DNA from: an uncultured Lachnospiraceae bacterium
GTDB taxonomy: Bacteria > Bacillota > Clostridia > Lachnospirales > Lachnospiraceae
DNA: 64,000 bases
Assembly: GCA_900546495.1 (NCBI GenBank)
Contig: URDN01000001.1
Coordinates: forward strand, 1 to 64,000
Reading direction: 5' to 3'
Shown: piece after piece, positions 6,053 to 14,230 of the stretch
Layout: the number at the start of each line of letters is the position of its first letter
Numbering within the stretch: position 1 is the first letter of the stretch
Notes under the pieces: model-generated
The model's database searches: none
Told to the model about the DNA's origin: nothing
Seen by the model: only the letters and a program-made list of their open reading frames with translations
Translations under genes and position numbers: made by a program

Positions 6053-8250
6053 ATGACAGTTTTTAGTTTTTTTTCATTATGCGCTACTTTCCGCATCCGG
6101 TTCCCATCCATAAGCCGGAATCCTAGATAGGAGTTTCTACGCTCCATACGGTTGCCAGATGCATACCATAGCGTTTCTTCGTTTCCAACGATCACCAGCT
6201 TTTTCCTGGCGCGCGTCATAGCAGTATACAGAAGGTTCTTCTGCCGCATGCGACCAAAGATCTTGGTGAATGGCAGGATCACGCAATCGTATTCGCTGCC
6301 CTGAGCTTTATGCACTGTCAATGCATACGCTAACTCCAGCATGGAAAATTCTTCTGACGTGTAAGTACGTTCCACGCCCGTCTCATACAAGATCGTCAGT
6401 TTCCGTTCCGTCTGGTTGATCTCTGTAATGTAACCAACATCTCCGTTGCTTACATCCTCTTCATTTTCCAGATGCATCACTTTATCCCCCTTGCGGAAAC
6501 ACCGGCTTCCAACCAGCAGTTCAACCGTTCCTGCCGTTTTCGGGTTCATAAGTTCCTGCAGCACCCGGTTTAGCTGGATACACCCAAGCTTTGTTTTACT
6601 TCGAAACGGTGTGAGCACCTGCATGGCTTTTGAGGAAATCCCCTGTTTTTGCAGAGCGCGGATCACCTGGAGCAGACCGTCCAGTGTATCCTCTTCCTGC
6701 CAGGTCTGGCAGAGCATACAGTCTGTGTTCCATAAAAACCTGCCCCGTCCGCGGTTGACACAGCTTGCATTGGTAAGGATCGCACTCCCCTGTTTCTGCC
6801 GGAAGGTTTTTGTTAGATAAGTAACCGGAAACACCTGGCTTCCGATCAGGTCAGCAAACACATTTCCTGCCTGTACACTGGGAAGCTGGTCACAATCTCC
6901 GATCAACACCAGCCGCGTCCCCTTATCCAATGCTTTCAGCAATGCATACAGTAACTGCATGCTCACCATGGAACACTCATCAACGATCACTAGGTCTGTA
7001 CTTAGTTTTAATTCCTCTTCTTCCTCACGTTCCTGCTCCTCCTGACGGATCTCAAGCAGGTGATGCATCGTGACTGCAACTTTTCCGGTGCTCTCCGCCA
7101 TTTTTCGGGCAGCACGCCCGGTAGGGGCACACAAGGTGAGTTTTCCTTCCGGATGCAGCATTTCTTCTGCACAGATCAGTACTTGTAAGAGACATGTCTT
7201 TCCAGTTCCCGGTCCACCAGTAATGATGCTCACTGTTTCTGTCAGCGCATATGAAACGGCGTTTCTCTGCTCCTTTGAGAGTGCCAATTTTTGCCGTTTT
7301 TCTGCTTCCACTAATGCTGCATCGATCTTATCTTTCGTTAATTTCTGCTTTTGTCCGTCCCATAAAAGTCTCAGCAGTTTTTCTGCTGACTCATTTTCTG
7401 CAAGGTACATCGGTTTCCGGTAAAGCACACCGCAGTCATAGATCAGTGTCTGGTTTTTTACCAGATACACAAGTCCTGCTTGCAGGTATGGGAAAAACAC
7501 TGACTGGTCACACCCCGGTATCCGCAGGATATTCACTGCCTTTTCAAACAAGTCTTCCTTCTGCATAAATACATGTCCGTTTTGTTCATTCTGTTGCATG
7601 ACAGCGGACAGAGCAAAACAGATCCGGTCACCATGGATCGGATCAAATCCTTCTCTTTGTTTTTGCACTGCATCAATCATGGCAAAGGTGATCCCTTCAC
7701 ACATGCAGAGCAGATATGGACGGCTTTGTAACACCGAAAGCGCATCCGGTATCCCGGAAAATTTTTGATAGACTTCTTGTGTTTTTCCACTTGGAATCCG
7801 ATAGTCTGCCAAAAACTGCACATATTCATGTAACTCCTGGCATTTTTTAAAAGACGCAACGATCTTTTCCGCTTTCGTCTCCGAGATTCCCTGTACCGCA
7901 GCTAACCGGATGGGATCACGCATGGCTTGGAATGTTTCTGCCCCAAATGTATCCACGATGCGGTCTGCCGTTGCACTTCCTATTTCAGCAATCCCACTGC
8001 TCACCAGATACCGTTTCATGCCTTCCGGTGTCGTTGGTAATACTTCTTCGCAAAATGTAACCTGAAACTGCTTTCCATATTTCTTATGTTGGGAAAAATT
8101 CCCATGCAGGACACATTCCCCTTCCGTACACAGCAGGGAGCCAACGGCCGTCAGTTCTTCCCCTGCTTCCGTCTCATAGATCACCACCTGGTAATCATCA
8201 AACTCACAGCGCACCTGTACGGGCACTGCCCGGATAGCCAGCTCCTGCAT
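6049..8250 (-). CDS. RecD2-like SF1B DNA helicase
   Basis: A 733-residue helicase of the RecD2/TraA type, acting 5' to 3' on DNA. After an OB-like and helix-hairpin-helix N-terminus (IAEIGSATADRIV, AAVQGISETKAEKIV) comes the motor: Walker A ITGGPGTGKT near residue 350, motif II VIVDECSMV, LIGDCDQLPSVQ, TFRQ, and motif VI LTVHKAQGSEYDCVILP with a final TRARKKLVIVG. The ATG has AGGAGG at eight bases and lies 47 bases inside the preceding primase gene. Length matches free-standing RecD2. Position downstream of a primase in an integrase-bearing region indicates replication of a mobile element rather than the host RecD2 role. Confidence 0.85.
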   Translation of the reverse strand: MQELAIRAVPVQVRCEFDDYQVVIYETEAGEELTAVGSLLCTEGECVLHGNFSQHKKYGKQFQVTFCEEVLPTTPEGMKRYLVSSGIAEIGSATADRIVDTFGAETFQAMRDPIRLAAVQGISETKAEKIVASFKKCQELHEYVQFLADYRIPSGKTQEVYQKFSGIPDALSVLQSRPYLLCMCEGITFAMIDAVQKQREGFDPIHGDRICFALSAVMQQNEQNGHVFMQKEDLFEKAVNILRIPGCDQSVFFPYLQAGLVYLVKNQTLIYDCGVLYRKPMYLAENESAEKLLRLLWDGQKQKLTKDKIDAALVEAEKRQKLALSKEQRNAVSYALTETVSIITGGPGTGKTCLLQVLICAEEMLHPEGKLTLCAPTGRAARKMAESTGKVAVTMHHLLEIRQEEQEREEEEELKLSTDLVIVDECSMVSMQLLYALLKALDKGTRLVLIGDCDQLPSVQAGNVFADLIGSQVFPVTYLTKTFRQKQGSAILTNASCVNRGRGRFLWNTDCMLCQTWQEEDTLDGLLQVIRALQKQGISSKAMQVLTPFRSKTKLGCIQLNRVLQELMNPKTAGTVELLVGSRCFRKGDKVMHLENEEDVSNGDVGYITEINQTERKLTILYETGVERTYTSEEFSMLELAYALTVHKAQGSEYDCVILPFTKIFGRMRQKNLLYTAMTRARKKLVIVGNEETLWYASGNRMERRNSYLGFRLMDGNRMRKVAHNEKKLKTVI

Positions 8251-9466
8251 GACTCATTCCTCCTCGCCGCATACTGCAGTAATCGTCAATCCCTTTTTTG
8301 TTTCCAAGCCACAGACCGCTGACCGGATCTCTGTCCCAGTGATATGATCTGCCGATCAGACCTGCCTTGGTGATCACTTTTTGCAGGGAATCCTGTGCTT
8401 CCTGGATCATCTGCCTTTTTCGTTCCTTATATCTGCAACTTCCATCCGGGCAGTAGGCTTCACGCCCGCCTGACTGTATGCAGGCAGCGCACTTCTTGGC
8501 TTCATAGTCCCGCATGCAGGCTACCGGCATATACTTGTCCATGTCGTAGGCTTCATAGGCAATCTTATGATGATGCTGCTTTAGAAGCTCCTTCAATCCG
8601 CCAAGGACATTCACCCCCGGCACTCCGATCACACTGACACCGATATCCGAAAGCAGACAGTACGTTACATATGCTTTTAAAATACCCTCTGTGATGATGA
8701 CAGACTCTGCATCCGGATCGCCATAAAAGCAGACCGGGGCTCCGGACGAAATTCCTGCCCTTTTGCCGGAACTGGATAACCAGATATACTTCTGCTTTTT
8801 CGGGTTACGCAGCCGGATCTGCATCCCGACCAAATATCCATCCTGCAGCACCGGACAAAAGTAGCCTTCTGCCCATACATTTAACTGCCAGTTACCTGCT
8901 GCATTTTTATAAAAACCTGGTACGTTTTCCAGCATACAACCTTCCCTCTTTAAAATCCGGCAGATGCCCACCGGATCAGATGGCACAGACCGAAACAATC
9001 CCGCCTCTATCTCTGCATCAGTAAGCATCCGGCGTTGCAGGTCCAATCGGTCTATCGTCTGCAACGTCAGATGACGTAACAAGCTCCGGTAGGTATGGTC
9101 TAACACGTTCACCGGAGCTTTGGTCTTTTCTGTTTTTCTGTCTGTTTCTTCCACCCGTTTTTTTGGGGTGTGATCCCTGTGCCCTTTTTCAAGCGCATCC
9201 CTCAGATCTGCATATGCACGTTTATAACGATCGGCTCCGACATATCCGGCTTTCTGATCCAGATACAAATCCAGCATATTTCCATGCCTGCCGCATGAGA
9301 AACACTGGAATACATTTTTTTCCTTTCCATCCTTTCTGATACATATTGTATTTTTTCCTCGCCGGTCGCCACAATACGGACAGCAGATGGAAATGGAATC
9401 CCCACCTGTATCCTGTAATTTTTCAATTCCAAGGTAGTCTGCAACCTCGCTGATATTAAAACTCAT
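8204..9466 (-). CDS. CHC2 zinc-finger/TOPRIM primase-like protein
   Basis: About 420 residues. An N-terminal zinc finger (CCPYCGDRRGK, then FQCFSCGRHGNMLDL) is the CHC2-type DNA-binding ribbon of DnaG primases. The middle contains a TOPRIM-like fold with the acidic TEGILKAYV and AYEAYDMDKY. A Cys-rich insert (CAACIQ ... CPDGSCRYKERK) may bind another metal. ATG 9466 has AAAGGA at nine bases; an earlier in-frame ATG at 9514 lies inside the upstream gene and lacks a site. The 3' end overlaps the helicase gene by 47 bases. Primase plus helicase points to autonomous replication of the element. Confidence 0.8.
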   Translation of the reverse strand: MSFNISEVADYLGIEKLQDTGGDSISICCPYCGDRRGKNTICIRKDGKEKNVFQCFSCGRHGNMLDLYLDQKAGYVGADRYKRAYADLRDALEKGHRDHTPKKRVEETDRKTEKTKAPVNVLDHTYRSLLRHLTLQTIDRLDLQRRMLTDAEIEAGLFRSVPSDPVGICRILKREGCMLENVPGFYKNAAGNWQLNVWAEGYFCPVLQDGYLVGMQIRLRNPKKQKYIWLSSSGKRAGISSGAPVCFYGDPDAESVIITEGILKAYVTYCLLSDIGVSVIGVPGVNVLGGLKELLKQHHHKIAYEAYDMDKYMPVACMRDYEAKKCAACIQSGGREAYCPDGSCRYKERKRQMIQEAQDSLQKVITKAGLIGRSYHWDRDPVSGLWLGNKKGIDDYCSMRRGGMSHAGAGYPGSARTGAL

Positions 9467-9488
9467 GAAATCATATCCTTTCTGCATC

Positions 9489-10646
9489 TTAGTGAATGTG
9501 ATACCCGATACCACGTTGTGTCAAAAACTGGCAGACTTCTTCCTGGTGTACCCTGTGCACCGTAAACGTACACAGTTCTGCCGCCTGTGTCTGCAAAATG
9601 GGTTGCTGCACTGACCGTTGGATCGGTGCATTTCCCCGCTGTACCGGTTGCTGCCCCTGCCGGATACCATATGCCGGTCGCGACATTCCCTGTCCGGATG
9701 TGGCGGCTGCCCACCTTCCTGACATTGTGCTTCCACCTGTCGGAATACCAGTCTGGTAACTCATCCCGGCTCTTTGTACCGGCATGGCCTGTGTCTGCCT
9801 TTGCATCTGCTTCTGCATACGAAGATAGTTCTGTTTCTCCAGCTCCTGTTGCTTTTGCTGCATCTGCTTCTGTGCCGCTTCCTGTTCTTCTTTCCGTACA
9901 GCCGCTTCCCGCTCTCTGGCATAAGATTCTGCCTGTTGCATTACCTGCCGGGTTTGTGCTTCCACGCGTGCCTGTGCTTTTGCTGCTTCTTCTGCAGCAA
10001 TGCGTATCCGCTCCCGCTCAAGTGCTTCCGCTTCTGCCTTTTTCTTGGTTATAAAGGTTATCGCATCCTGCAAGTTTAAGTCCACTTCATACAGCTTTCG
10101 TGCTGCTTCAAAATCATCTTCACCCGCAAGCTGCCCTAAGAGCATTATGTTTTTCTGGTAAGACTGGATTGCTTCTGTGATTGCCATCTTCCAAGTTTTT
10201 TTGCTGCAACTTTTATTCAGCCATTTCTCGTCATAGATCTGTGTCCACAGATCATAGGTAATCCCTGCTTCTGCCACTGCCTCCCGGTAATATTTTGTGA
10301 TCTCTGCCTCTCGCTCCTGCTTTTCGATACGCGCATATTCCTTGATTTTCCCATCCAGCGTATCGCAGGACTCCTTGATCATTGCCAGCAGCTCATCTGC
10401 CGCCATCTCAAATGCAGTATATGGTTCCAGGAACTGTTCCTTGACCACCCGTTTTCTCTCTTTGAGGGCATCACTCAGTTTGTTTAACGTAGCTCGCCCC
10501 TCTTTCATCTGTTTTATTGCGTCATCACCAGTATAATTGCTCAGATTATACTTCTGCAGTTTTTGAGCAAGCCATTGTTTCGTCTCTTCGAAATTGGTCT
10601 GGATTGCACCGGGGGTGATCTTCGCTACAATTTGTAACTGTTCCAT
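9489..10646 (-). CDS. DUF1351 phage-type protein
   Basis: A 385-residue protein with the DUF1351 start (TPGAIQTNFEETKQWL and KEGRATLNKLSDALKERKR), found in phages and satellites beside recombination and replication genes. Residues about 205-290 are a long Ala/Glu/Arg/Gln coiled coil; residues 290-355 are a low-complexity Gln/Gly/Pro linker; the end (TFTVHRVHQEEVCQFLTQRG) is a short DNA-binding-like alpha/beta motif common to the family. It starts behind AGAGGA and lies 22 bases before the primase gene. Its biochemical role is not established; an accessory to single-strand DNA handling is a fair guess from context. Confidence 0.75.
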   Translation of the reverse strand: MEQLQIVAKITPGAIQTNFEETKQWLAQKLQKYNLSNYTGDDAIKQMKEGRATLNKLSDALKERKRVVKEQFLEPYTAFEMAADELLAMIKESCDTLDGKIKEYARIEKQEREAEITKYYREAVAEAGITYDLWTQIYDEKWLNKSCSKKTWKMAITEAIQSYQKNIMLLGQLAGEDDFEAARKLYEVDLNLQDAITFITKKKAEAEALERERIRIAAEEAAKAQARVEAQTRQVMQQAESYAREREAAVRKEEQEAAQKQMQQKQQELEKQNYLRMQKQMQRQTQAMPVQRAGMSYQTGIPTGGSTMSGRWAAATSGQGMSRPAYGIRQGQQPVQRGNAPIQRSVQQPILQTQAAELCTFTVHRVHQEEVCQFLTQRGIGYHIH

Positions 10647-10672
10647 TTTTTCTGTCCTCTCTTTCTTATTTT

Positions 10673-11053
10673 TTATAGATTTTCTACCTGCACCGTTTTC
10701 ATCACATAATACAGTTTTGCATCTCCTTTGGAGATACGGATTCCGTCTCTATGTTCCGCGATCGCCGCACCGGAAAAATATATTTCCGACACCGTCCGAA
10801 TCAGATGGAACCGGAATCTTGCTTCCGCTTCATCTGCCGTTGCCAGGATCACCCTGCTCCCATAGGATTCCGGTTTACTCCAAACCGTATAGATCATGTA
10901 ATACTCTATGGTTTCCTCTTCCAGATCTTCCTCATAGGCCTTCGACCAGGTTTCCCACAAAAACAGATACAGGATCGCCGCGATAACAAATGCCACGATC
11001 CCTGCCATGAATACACACAGTGAGACATCCATTCCTTTTAGAATATCAACCAT
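10673..11053 (-). CDS. Small single-pass membrane protein of the element
   Basis: A 126-residue protein starting at ATG 11053, with GGGG eight bases upstream; the start codon overlaps the stop of the preceding gene by eight bases (ATGGTTGA). Residues 10-30 (LCVFMAGIVAFVIAAILYLFLW) form one membrane helix, followed by an acidic segment (KAYEEDLEEETIEYY) and a small globular tail (ILATADEAEARFRFHLI). I recognise no family. Membrane proteins in replication cassettes of satellites are rare, so its task is open. Confidence 0.65.
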   Translation of the reverse strand: MVDILKGMDVSLCVFMAGIVAFVIAAILYLFLWETWSKAYEEDLEEETIEYYMIYTVWSKPESYGSRVILATADEAEARFRFHLIRTVSEIYFSGAAIAEHRDGIRISKGDAKLYYVMKTVQVENL

Positions 11054-11258
11054 CTTCTTTTCCCCTTTCCATTGAAAATTGTAAAAACGGCTCCATCGGT
11101 ATCTCAAACAGTTCACAGATCAGTTCGGCTTTTCCCTGCCGGTATTTTCCATATCCATGCTGTTTTCCGGTTACGTTGGTTCCGATTTCATACACTTCTG
11201 CTGCATATTTTTTATGTTTCTGCCAGAAGCTTTCCATTTTTAACACATCCGTTTCCAT
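11046..11258 (-). CDS. Small uncharacterised element protein (70 aa)
   Basis: A 70-residue soluble protein, unrecognised. It has a central YEIGTNVTGKQHGYGKYRQ and a C-terminal amphipathic helix. It overlaps the next gene by eight bases and its start lies inside the preceding small reading frame, so it belongs to a tightly overlapping operon typical of phage-like DNA. Confidence 0.55.
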   Translation of the reverse strand: METDVLKMESFWQKHKKYAAEVYEIGTNVTGKQHGYGKYRQGKAELICELFEIPMEPFLQFSMERGKEDG

Positions 11259-11351
11259 TGTTTAGCCAGCACTCCCTCCTGCTTCGACAGATGCCACTGC
11301 AATTTCAGGAACATCCGTTCCCGCTCAATGCCACTGTGGATCTGCTTTCAT
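11240..11351 (-). pseudogene. Very small gene with an apparent one-base frameshift
   Basis: ATG 11351 overlaps the stop of the upstream gene as ATGA and encodes MKADPQWH before a TGA. The next frame then reads ERERMFLKLQWHLSKQEGV and on to a stop at 11240. Removing one T at about 11328 would give a continuous 36-residue gene starting from the same coupled ATG. The second half runs into the start of the following gene as usual in this operon. This is either a decayed gene, a sequencing error, or a programmed frameshift. Confidence 0.35.
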
Positions 11352-11626
11352 ACAGCCTTCCGATCCCCCTGCTTCGCATAAAACTTCTGACAGGATGACT
11401 GCTGACACCGGGCATTACATGCCAACGCTTCATTCACAATCTCCAAAAGATTCAGACAGCGTGAAAAACAGGCATCTTCTCCCGGACGGATCACAAAAAA
11501 TCCATTAACCCGTATCGAAAGTTTATATCCCTGTCCCAGTAAAAACTGCAGCAATACAGACCATTCATTTTCAAAAAAGCCCAGGCTTGGCTCCAGCATC
11601 TGTGCATGTGTTTGTAATGCTTTCAT
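11348..11626 (-). CDS. Small Cys-containing element protein (92 aa)
   Basis: A 92-residue protein not recognised. It has a compact alpha/beta core (LLQFLLGQGYKLSIRVNGFFVIRPG) and five Cys residues in the second half (CFSRCLNLLEI, CNARCQQSSCQKF), suggesting a metal site or disulfides. The ATG has GGAAGGA at nine bases and lies 56 bases within the preceding gene. It is translated in the same overlapping operon. Confidence 0.6.
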   Translation of the reverse strand: MKALQTHAQMLEPSLGFFENEWSVLLQFLLGQGYKLSIRVNGFFVIRPGEDACFSRCLNLLEIVNEALACNARCQQSSCQKFYAKQGDRKAV

Positions 11627-12050
11627 GTTCTAATCCTTCCTCTGCCTTCTGCACGTTATATTCTCCGACCAGACGGTCGATGGTCTCTCTCCATAAAAAA
11701 AATTCCAGTTCGATCCGTCCAAAATGTTCCTTCCGGTAGATCATCTGGCAGATTTTCTCCTCTTCCTGTGTGGTCAGGCTTAAAAATTGCCTCATAAACC
11801 ACTGATATTTCTGCTCATCTTTCAACTTAGGCAGGTGATATTCGGAAAGCATCCGTTTTTGTATGACCTTAATCCGCTGCCGGATCTGCTGCCATAACTG
11901 TGCATATGCTCTGGCGTACCTTTGATCCCATTCAAGATTTGGAACAAGCTCCCGGTTTTTGTTCAGGATATAAATCTCATCCTGCAATTTCTGGAAACGC
12001 TGCCGCAGATCCATACTCTTGACACAGTCCTGAAAAACCGCATAATCCAT
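11571..12050 (-). CDS. Uncharacterised helical element protein (159 aa)
   Basis: A 159-residue largely helical, charged protein. ATG 12050 is preceded by AAAGGAGG at an ideal distance; an upstream in-frame start at 12146 has no site. Features include a coiled-coil-like LRQRFQKLQDEIYILNKNRE and a Trp/Gln-rich QLWQQIRQRIKVIQKRM. No family recognised. It is the first gene after the sigma factor and a 16-bp palindrome, so it may begin a separately regulated transcript. Confidence 0.6.
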   Translation of the reverse strand: MDYAVFQDCVKSMDLRQRFQKLQDEIYILNKNRELVPNLEWDQRYARAYAQLWQQIRQRIKVIQKRMLSEYHLPKLKDEQKYQWFMRQFLSLTTQEEEKICQMIYRKEHFGRIELEFFLWRETIDRLVGEYNVQKAEEGLEHESITNTCTDAGAKPGLF

Positions 12051-12178
12051 GACATACCCTCCTTTCTCTATGTTAGTTTCATTTATCAAATAAACAGGAT
12101 TGCTCCCGATTGTAATTGGATTCCGAGCGCAGACAACGCTCCACATGATAAGAAATAGTTCTCGCTATTTTTTAGACG

Positions 12179-12194
12179 TTCTGTATATACAGAA
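12179..12194. promoter_or_regulatory. Perfect 16-bp palindrome, candidate operator
   Basis: TTCTGTATATACAGAA is a perfect dyad in the 236-base gap between the sigma-factor gene and the gene starting at 12050. Its length and place upstream of an operon suit a dimeric HTH repressor of the element. Which protein binds it is unknown. Confidence 0.45.
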
Positions 12195-12246
12195 TAGATG
12201 ACCTCTATTAATAGAAATACGTCAGTTCTTCTTTTTCGGAAACTTA

Positions 12247-12279
12247 AAACATCCCCTGGCAAAATGCCGGAGGATGTTT
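12247..12279 (-). terminator. Terminator-like hairpin after the sigma-factor gene
   Basis: AAACATCC..CCTGGCA pairs with TGCCGG..GGATGTTT around an AAA loop, eight bases after the sigma-factor stop. On the minus strand it ends TGTTTTAAG, a short T tract, so partial termination is likely. Confidence 0.5.
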
Positions 12280-12286
12280 CATTCCG

Positions 12287-13132
12287 TTAGATGATATGTT
12301 TTTTTCTCAAAAGCTCTTTGATTGCGATGATTCGCTTGCAGATATACTGCTTGGATACTCCTACGCTTTCCGCGATCTCCGAGCGTGTCATGTCATTGTC
12401 AGCATACTCAAAAACATAATCGATGATCTGCCGGTCGGTCTCATTCTGAAGCACCTCAATGACCATATTTTCAAATTCACGATTCATCACTTCCTGACAC
12501 ACTTCGGATTCCAGATCATAATCGTATTTTAACTGTTCTGTCCACTTTTCATCGTCATTTCGTGGATGATCCAGAGATTTGATTCTTGCTCTTTGCAATG
12601 CTTCCAGCAGATTTCTGGTTACATTTTCGCTTTCCCCGATTATTTCCGCAAGTTCCGCGATCGTAGGTCGCCTTCCATGAAGCAGCTCATAGTCCATGCA
12701 GGCACTCTGCAACTGTTGGGTTTTTTTCACGATCCTGGAAGATCGTTTGATCGTTCCATCTTCCGATAGATATCTGGAAACATATTTTCTCACCCAGATG
12801 GTTAAGTAAGTCGTAAAACTCGCATTTTTTGTGATATCGAATCGCATGATTGCCTCATACAATCCAAGCATTCCTTCCTGCACGCAATCTTCAATTTCCC
12901 CTTCCATATAATCCTTGAAATTGTAATAATGCGAAACAATGTAGAATACATACTTCATATAAGCCAGGTATAAAATATTTCTGGCATCTACATTTCCCGC
13001 CTGGGCTTCCGAAACCAAAAGATAGGTATCTTCTTTCGGACTAATATCCGGCACCTGCAATGCCCATAGTGCATAGTCACGTATTTCTCTCTTATGTTGA
13101 AAAATAGAGTTCACTTTTTTATTCCCTGCCAT
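12287..13132 (-). CDS. Sigma-70 family RNA polymerase sigma factor of the element
   Basis: A 281-residue sigma factor with regions 2, 3 and 4. Region 2 is YMKYVFYIVSHYYNFKDY with EDCVQEGMLGLYEAIMRFD and the promoter-melting FTTYLTIWVRKYVSRYL; region 3 is RRPTIAELAEIIGESENVT; region 4 ends with the HTH MTRSEIAESVGVSKQYICKR. Region 1.1 is missing, so it resembles alternative or phage sigma factors, not the housekeeping one. AAGGGAG precedes ATG 13132. Its position between two small HTH-like genes and the replication operon suggests it drives element transcription, possibly from non-host promoters. Target promoters are not identified. Confidence 0.85.
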   Translation of the reverse strand: MAGNKKVNSIFQHKREIRDYALWALQVPDISPKEDTYLLVSEAQAGNVDARNILYLAYMKYVFYIVSHYYNFKDYMEGEIEDCVQEGMLGLYEAIMRFDITKNASFTTYLTIWVRKYVSRYLSEDGTIKRSSRIVKKTQQLQSACMDYELLHGRRPTIAELAEIIGESENVTRNLLEALQRARIKSLDHPRNDDEKWTEQLKYDYDLESEVCQEVMNREFENMVIEVLQNETDRQIIDYVFEYADNDMTRSEIAESVGVSKQYICKRIIAIKELLRKKHII

Positions 13133-13180
13133 TTTTCTCCCTTCCTTCCTTGCGAAACGAATAGAGTTATGATTCTTTTG

Positions 13181-13510
13181 TTACGAAATCTCTGCTAAAA
13201 AATCTGTCTCCATCTTTCGTCTGTCATTCTCATACTGTCGTGTAAAGATCCGCTCTTCCCGGAAAAATTCTGCATGCATTTGTTTTGTAAGTTTGGAAAT
13301 CTCGCCTAAAAAGTTTTCTGTATAATATTTGCTTTTCACTTCTGGCAGATGATAATCCCATAAGATATGGCTCAATAGTGCTAACGGGATTCCCGTAATA
13401 TGTGAGACCAGATCCATACTGAAATTCCGGTCAACATATAATTCCGCGATTTCCCGAATAGACCATTTTTCTTTTAATCGGTACATTACTTTTCTATACG
13501 GATTCGCCAT
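13181..13510 (-). CDS. Small HTH-like element protein (109 aa)
   Basis: A 109-residue basic protein. The segment WSIREIAELYVDRNFSMDLV followed by SHITGIPLALLSHILWDYHL looks like a helix-turn-helix with a resolved second helix, so DNA binding is likely. The rest is a helical, charged tail. It starts behind AAAGGAG and lies 48 bases before the sigma factor. Likely a small regulator of the element; not a recognised family. Confidence 0.55.
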   Translation of the reverse strand: MANPYRKVMYRLKEKWSIREIAELYVDRNFSMDLVSHITGIPLALLSHILWDYHLPEVKSKYYTENFLGEISKLTKQMHAEFFREERIFTRQYENDRRKMETDFLAEIS

Positions 13511-13550
13511 TTTTACTCCTTTTCATACTAAATCATAAAATCATTTCTAG

Positions 13551-13901
13551 TCATTTGAGATTATGATAACCATACCAGGCAAACATCACCGGTAACTTCA
13601 GTTTGTCTGCTGCACGCCGCATACTTACTGTAATATAGCTGGTAGTTATGCCAAGTTTTTTCGCTGTTTCTGCTTTTGAAATCCCTCGCACCTCATTACA
13701 GATTGCAAGGATTCCATACTGTATCGTTTTTGGAGCATCCATATATACCTTCATCATCTCCTTTTCTACTTCCAGATAGTCCACCGCAAACTCCGCTGCA
13801 CGTAATTCACTTTCTACATCCTGTCTACATGACAACTGTTCCTCTAATTTATTGCTTCCATATTCCTGGTATATATTCCGGTTTTTCCGAAAAATACTCA
13901 T
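13551..13901 (-). CDS. Sigma region 4/LuxR-like HTH protein (116 aa)
   Basis: A 116-residue protein whose second half holds a helix-turn-helix: AICNEVRGISKAETAKKLGI then TTSYITVSMRRAADKL, the pattern of sigma region 4 or GerE domains (helix, turn at KLG, recognition helix). The N-terminal half is a charged helix that could pair with a partner such as the adjacent sigma factor. The ATG at 13901 has AGG nine bases upstream; a TTG one codon earlier is possible. It is the first gene of the element operon after the integrase, which fits an early regulator. Confidence 0.55.
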   Translation of the reverse strand: MSIFRKNRNIYQEYGSNKLEEQLSCRQDVESELRAAEFAVDYLEVEKEMMKVYMDAPKTIQYGILAICNEVRGISKAETAKKLGITTSYITVSMRRAADKLKLPVMFAWYGYHNLK

Positions 13902-14178
13902 CAAACGATGCCTGATTCTGCTATAAGCGTAATTATGGAGACTTGTGTCTTGTCAATAGATTACTTCGTTATTTACAAGAAATTAATTTTTCTGGATTGT
14001 AACAATATGGTATCTTTCGTTCATTTTTATCGGATCAGATTTCTCTGATTCCTTAGTGCTATATATACGTCACTTTGTATTTTGCGTCAACTTAACTACA
14101 AGATGTAGATACATTCACATTTCACACCTGTATTCTTTTAATCAAGATACATCATATATAACAATTTATGGCAACAAA
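13902..14178. other. Regulatory gap between the element operon and the integrase
   Basis: AT-rich non-coding DNA. A consensus TTGACA (minus strand, 13956-13951) stands before the HTH gene, but the matching -10 is poor at 15-17 bp, so an activator or the element sigma factor may be needed. No tRNA, repeat array or further gene is seen. Confidence 0.4.
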
Positions 14179-14215
14179 AAAAGAAGATGGCAAACACATC
14201 GGTTCCATCTTCTTT
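14179..14215 (-). terminator. Rho-independent terminator of the integrase gene
   Basis: AAAGAAGATGG pairs with CCATCTTCTTT across a 14-base loop, followed on the minus strand by TTTTTTT. It lies 16 bases after the integrase stop codon. Confidence 0.85.
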
Positions 14216-14230
14216 ATATACTATCTATTA

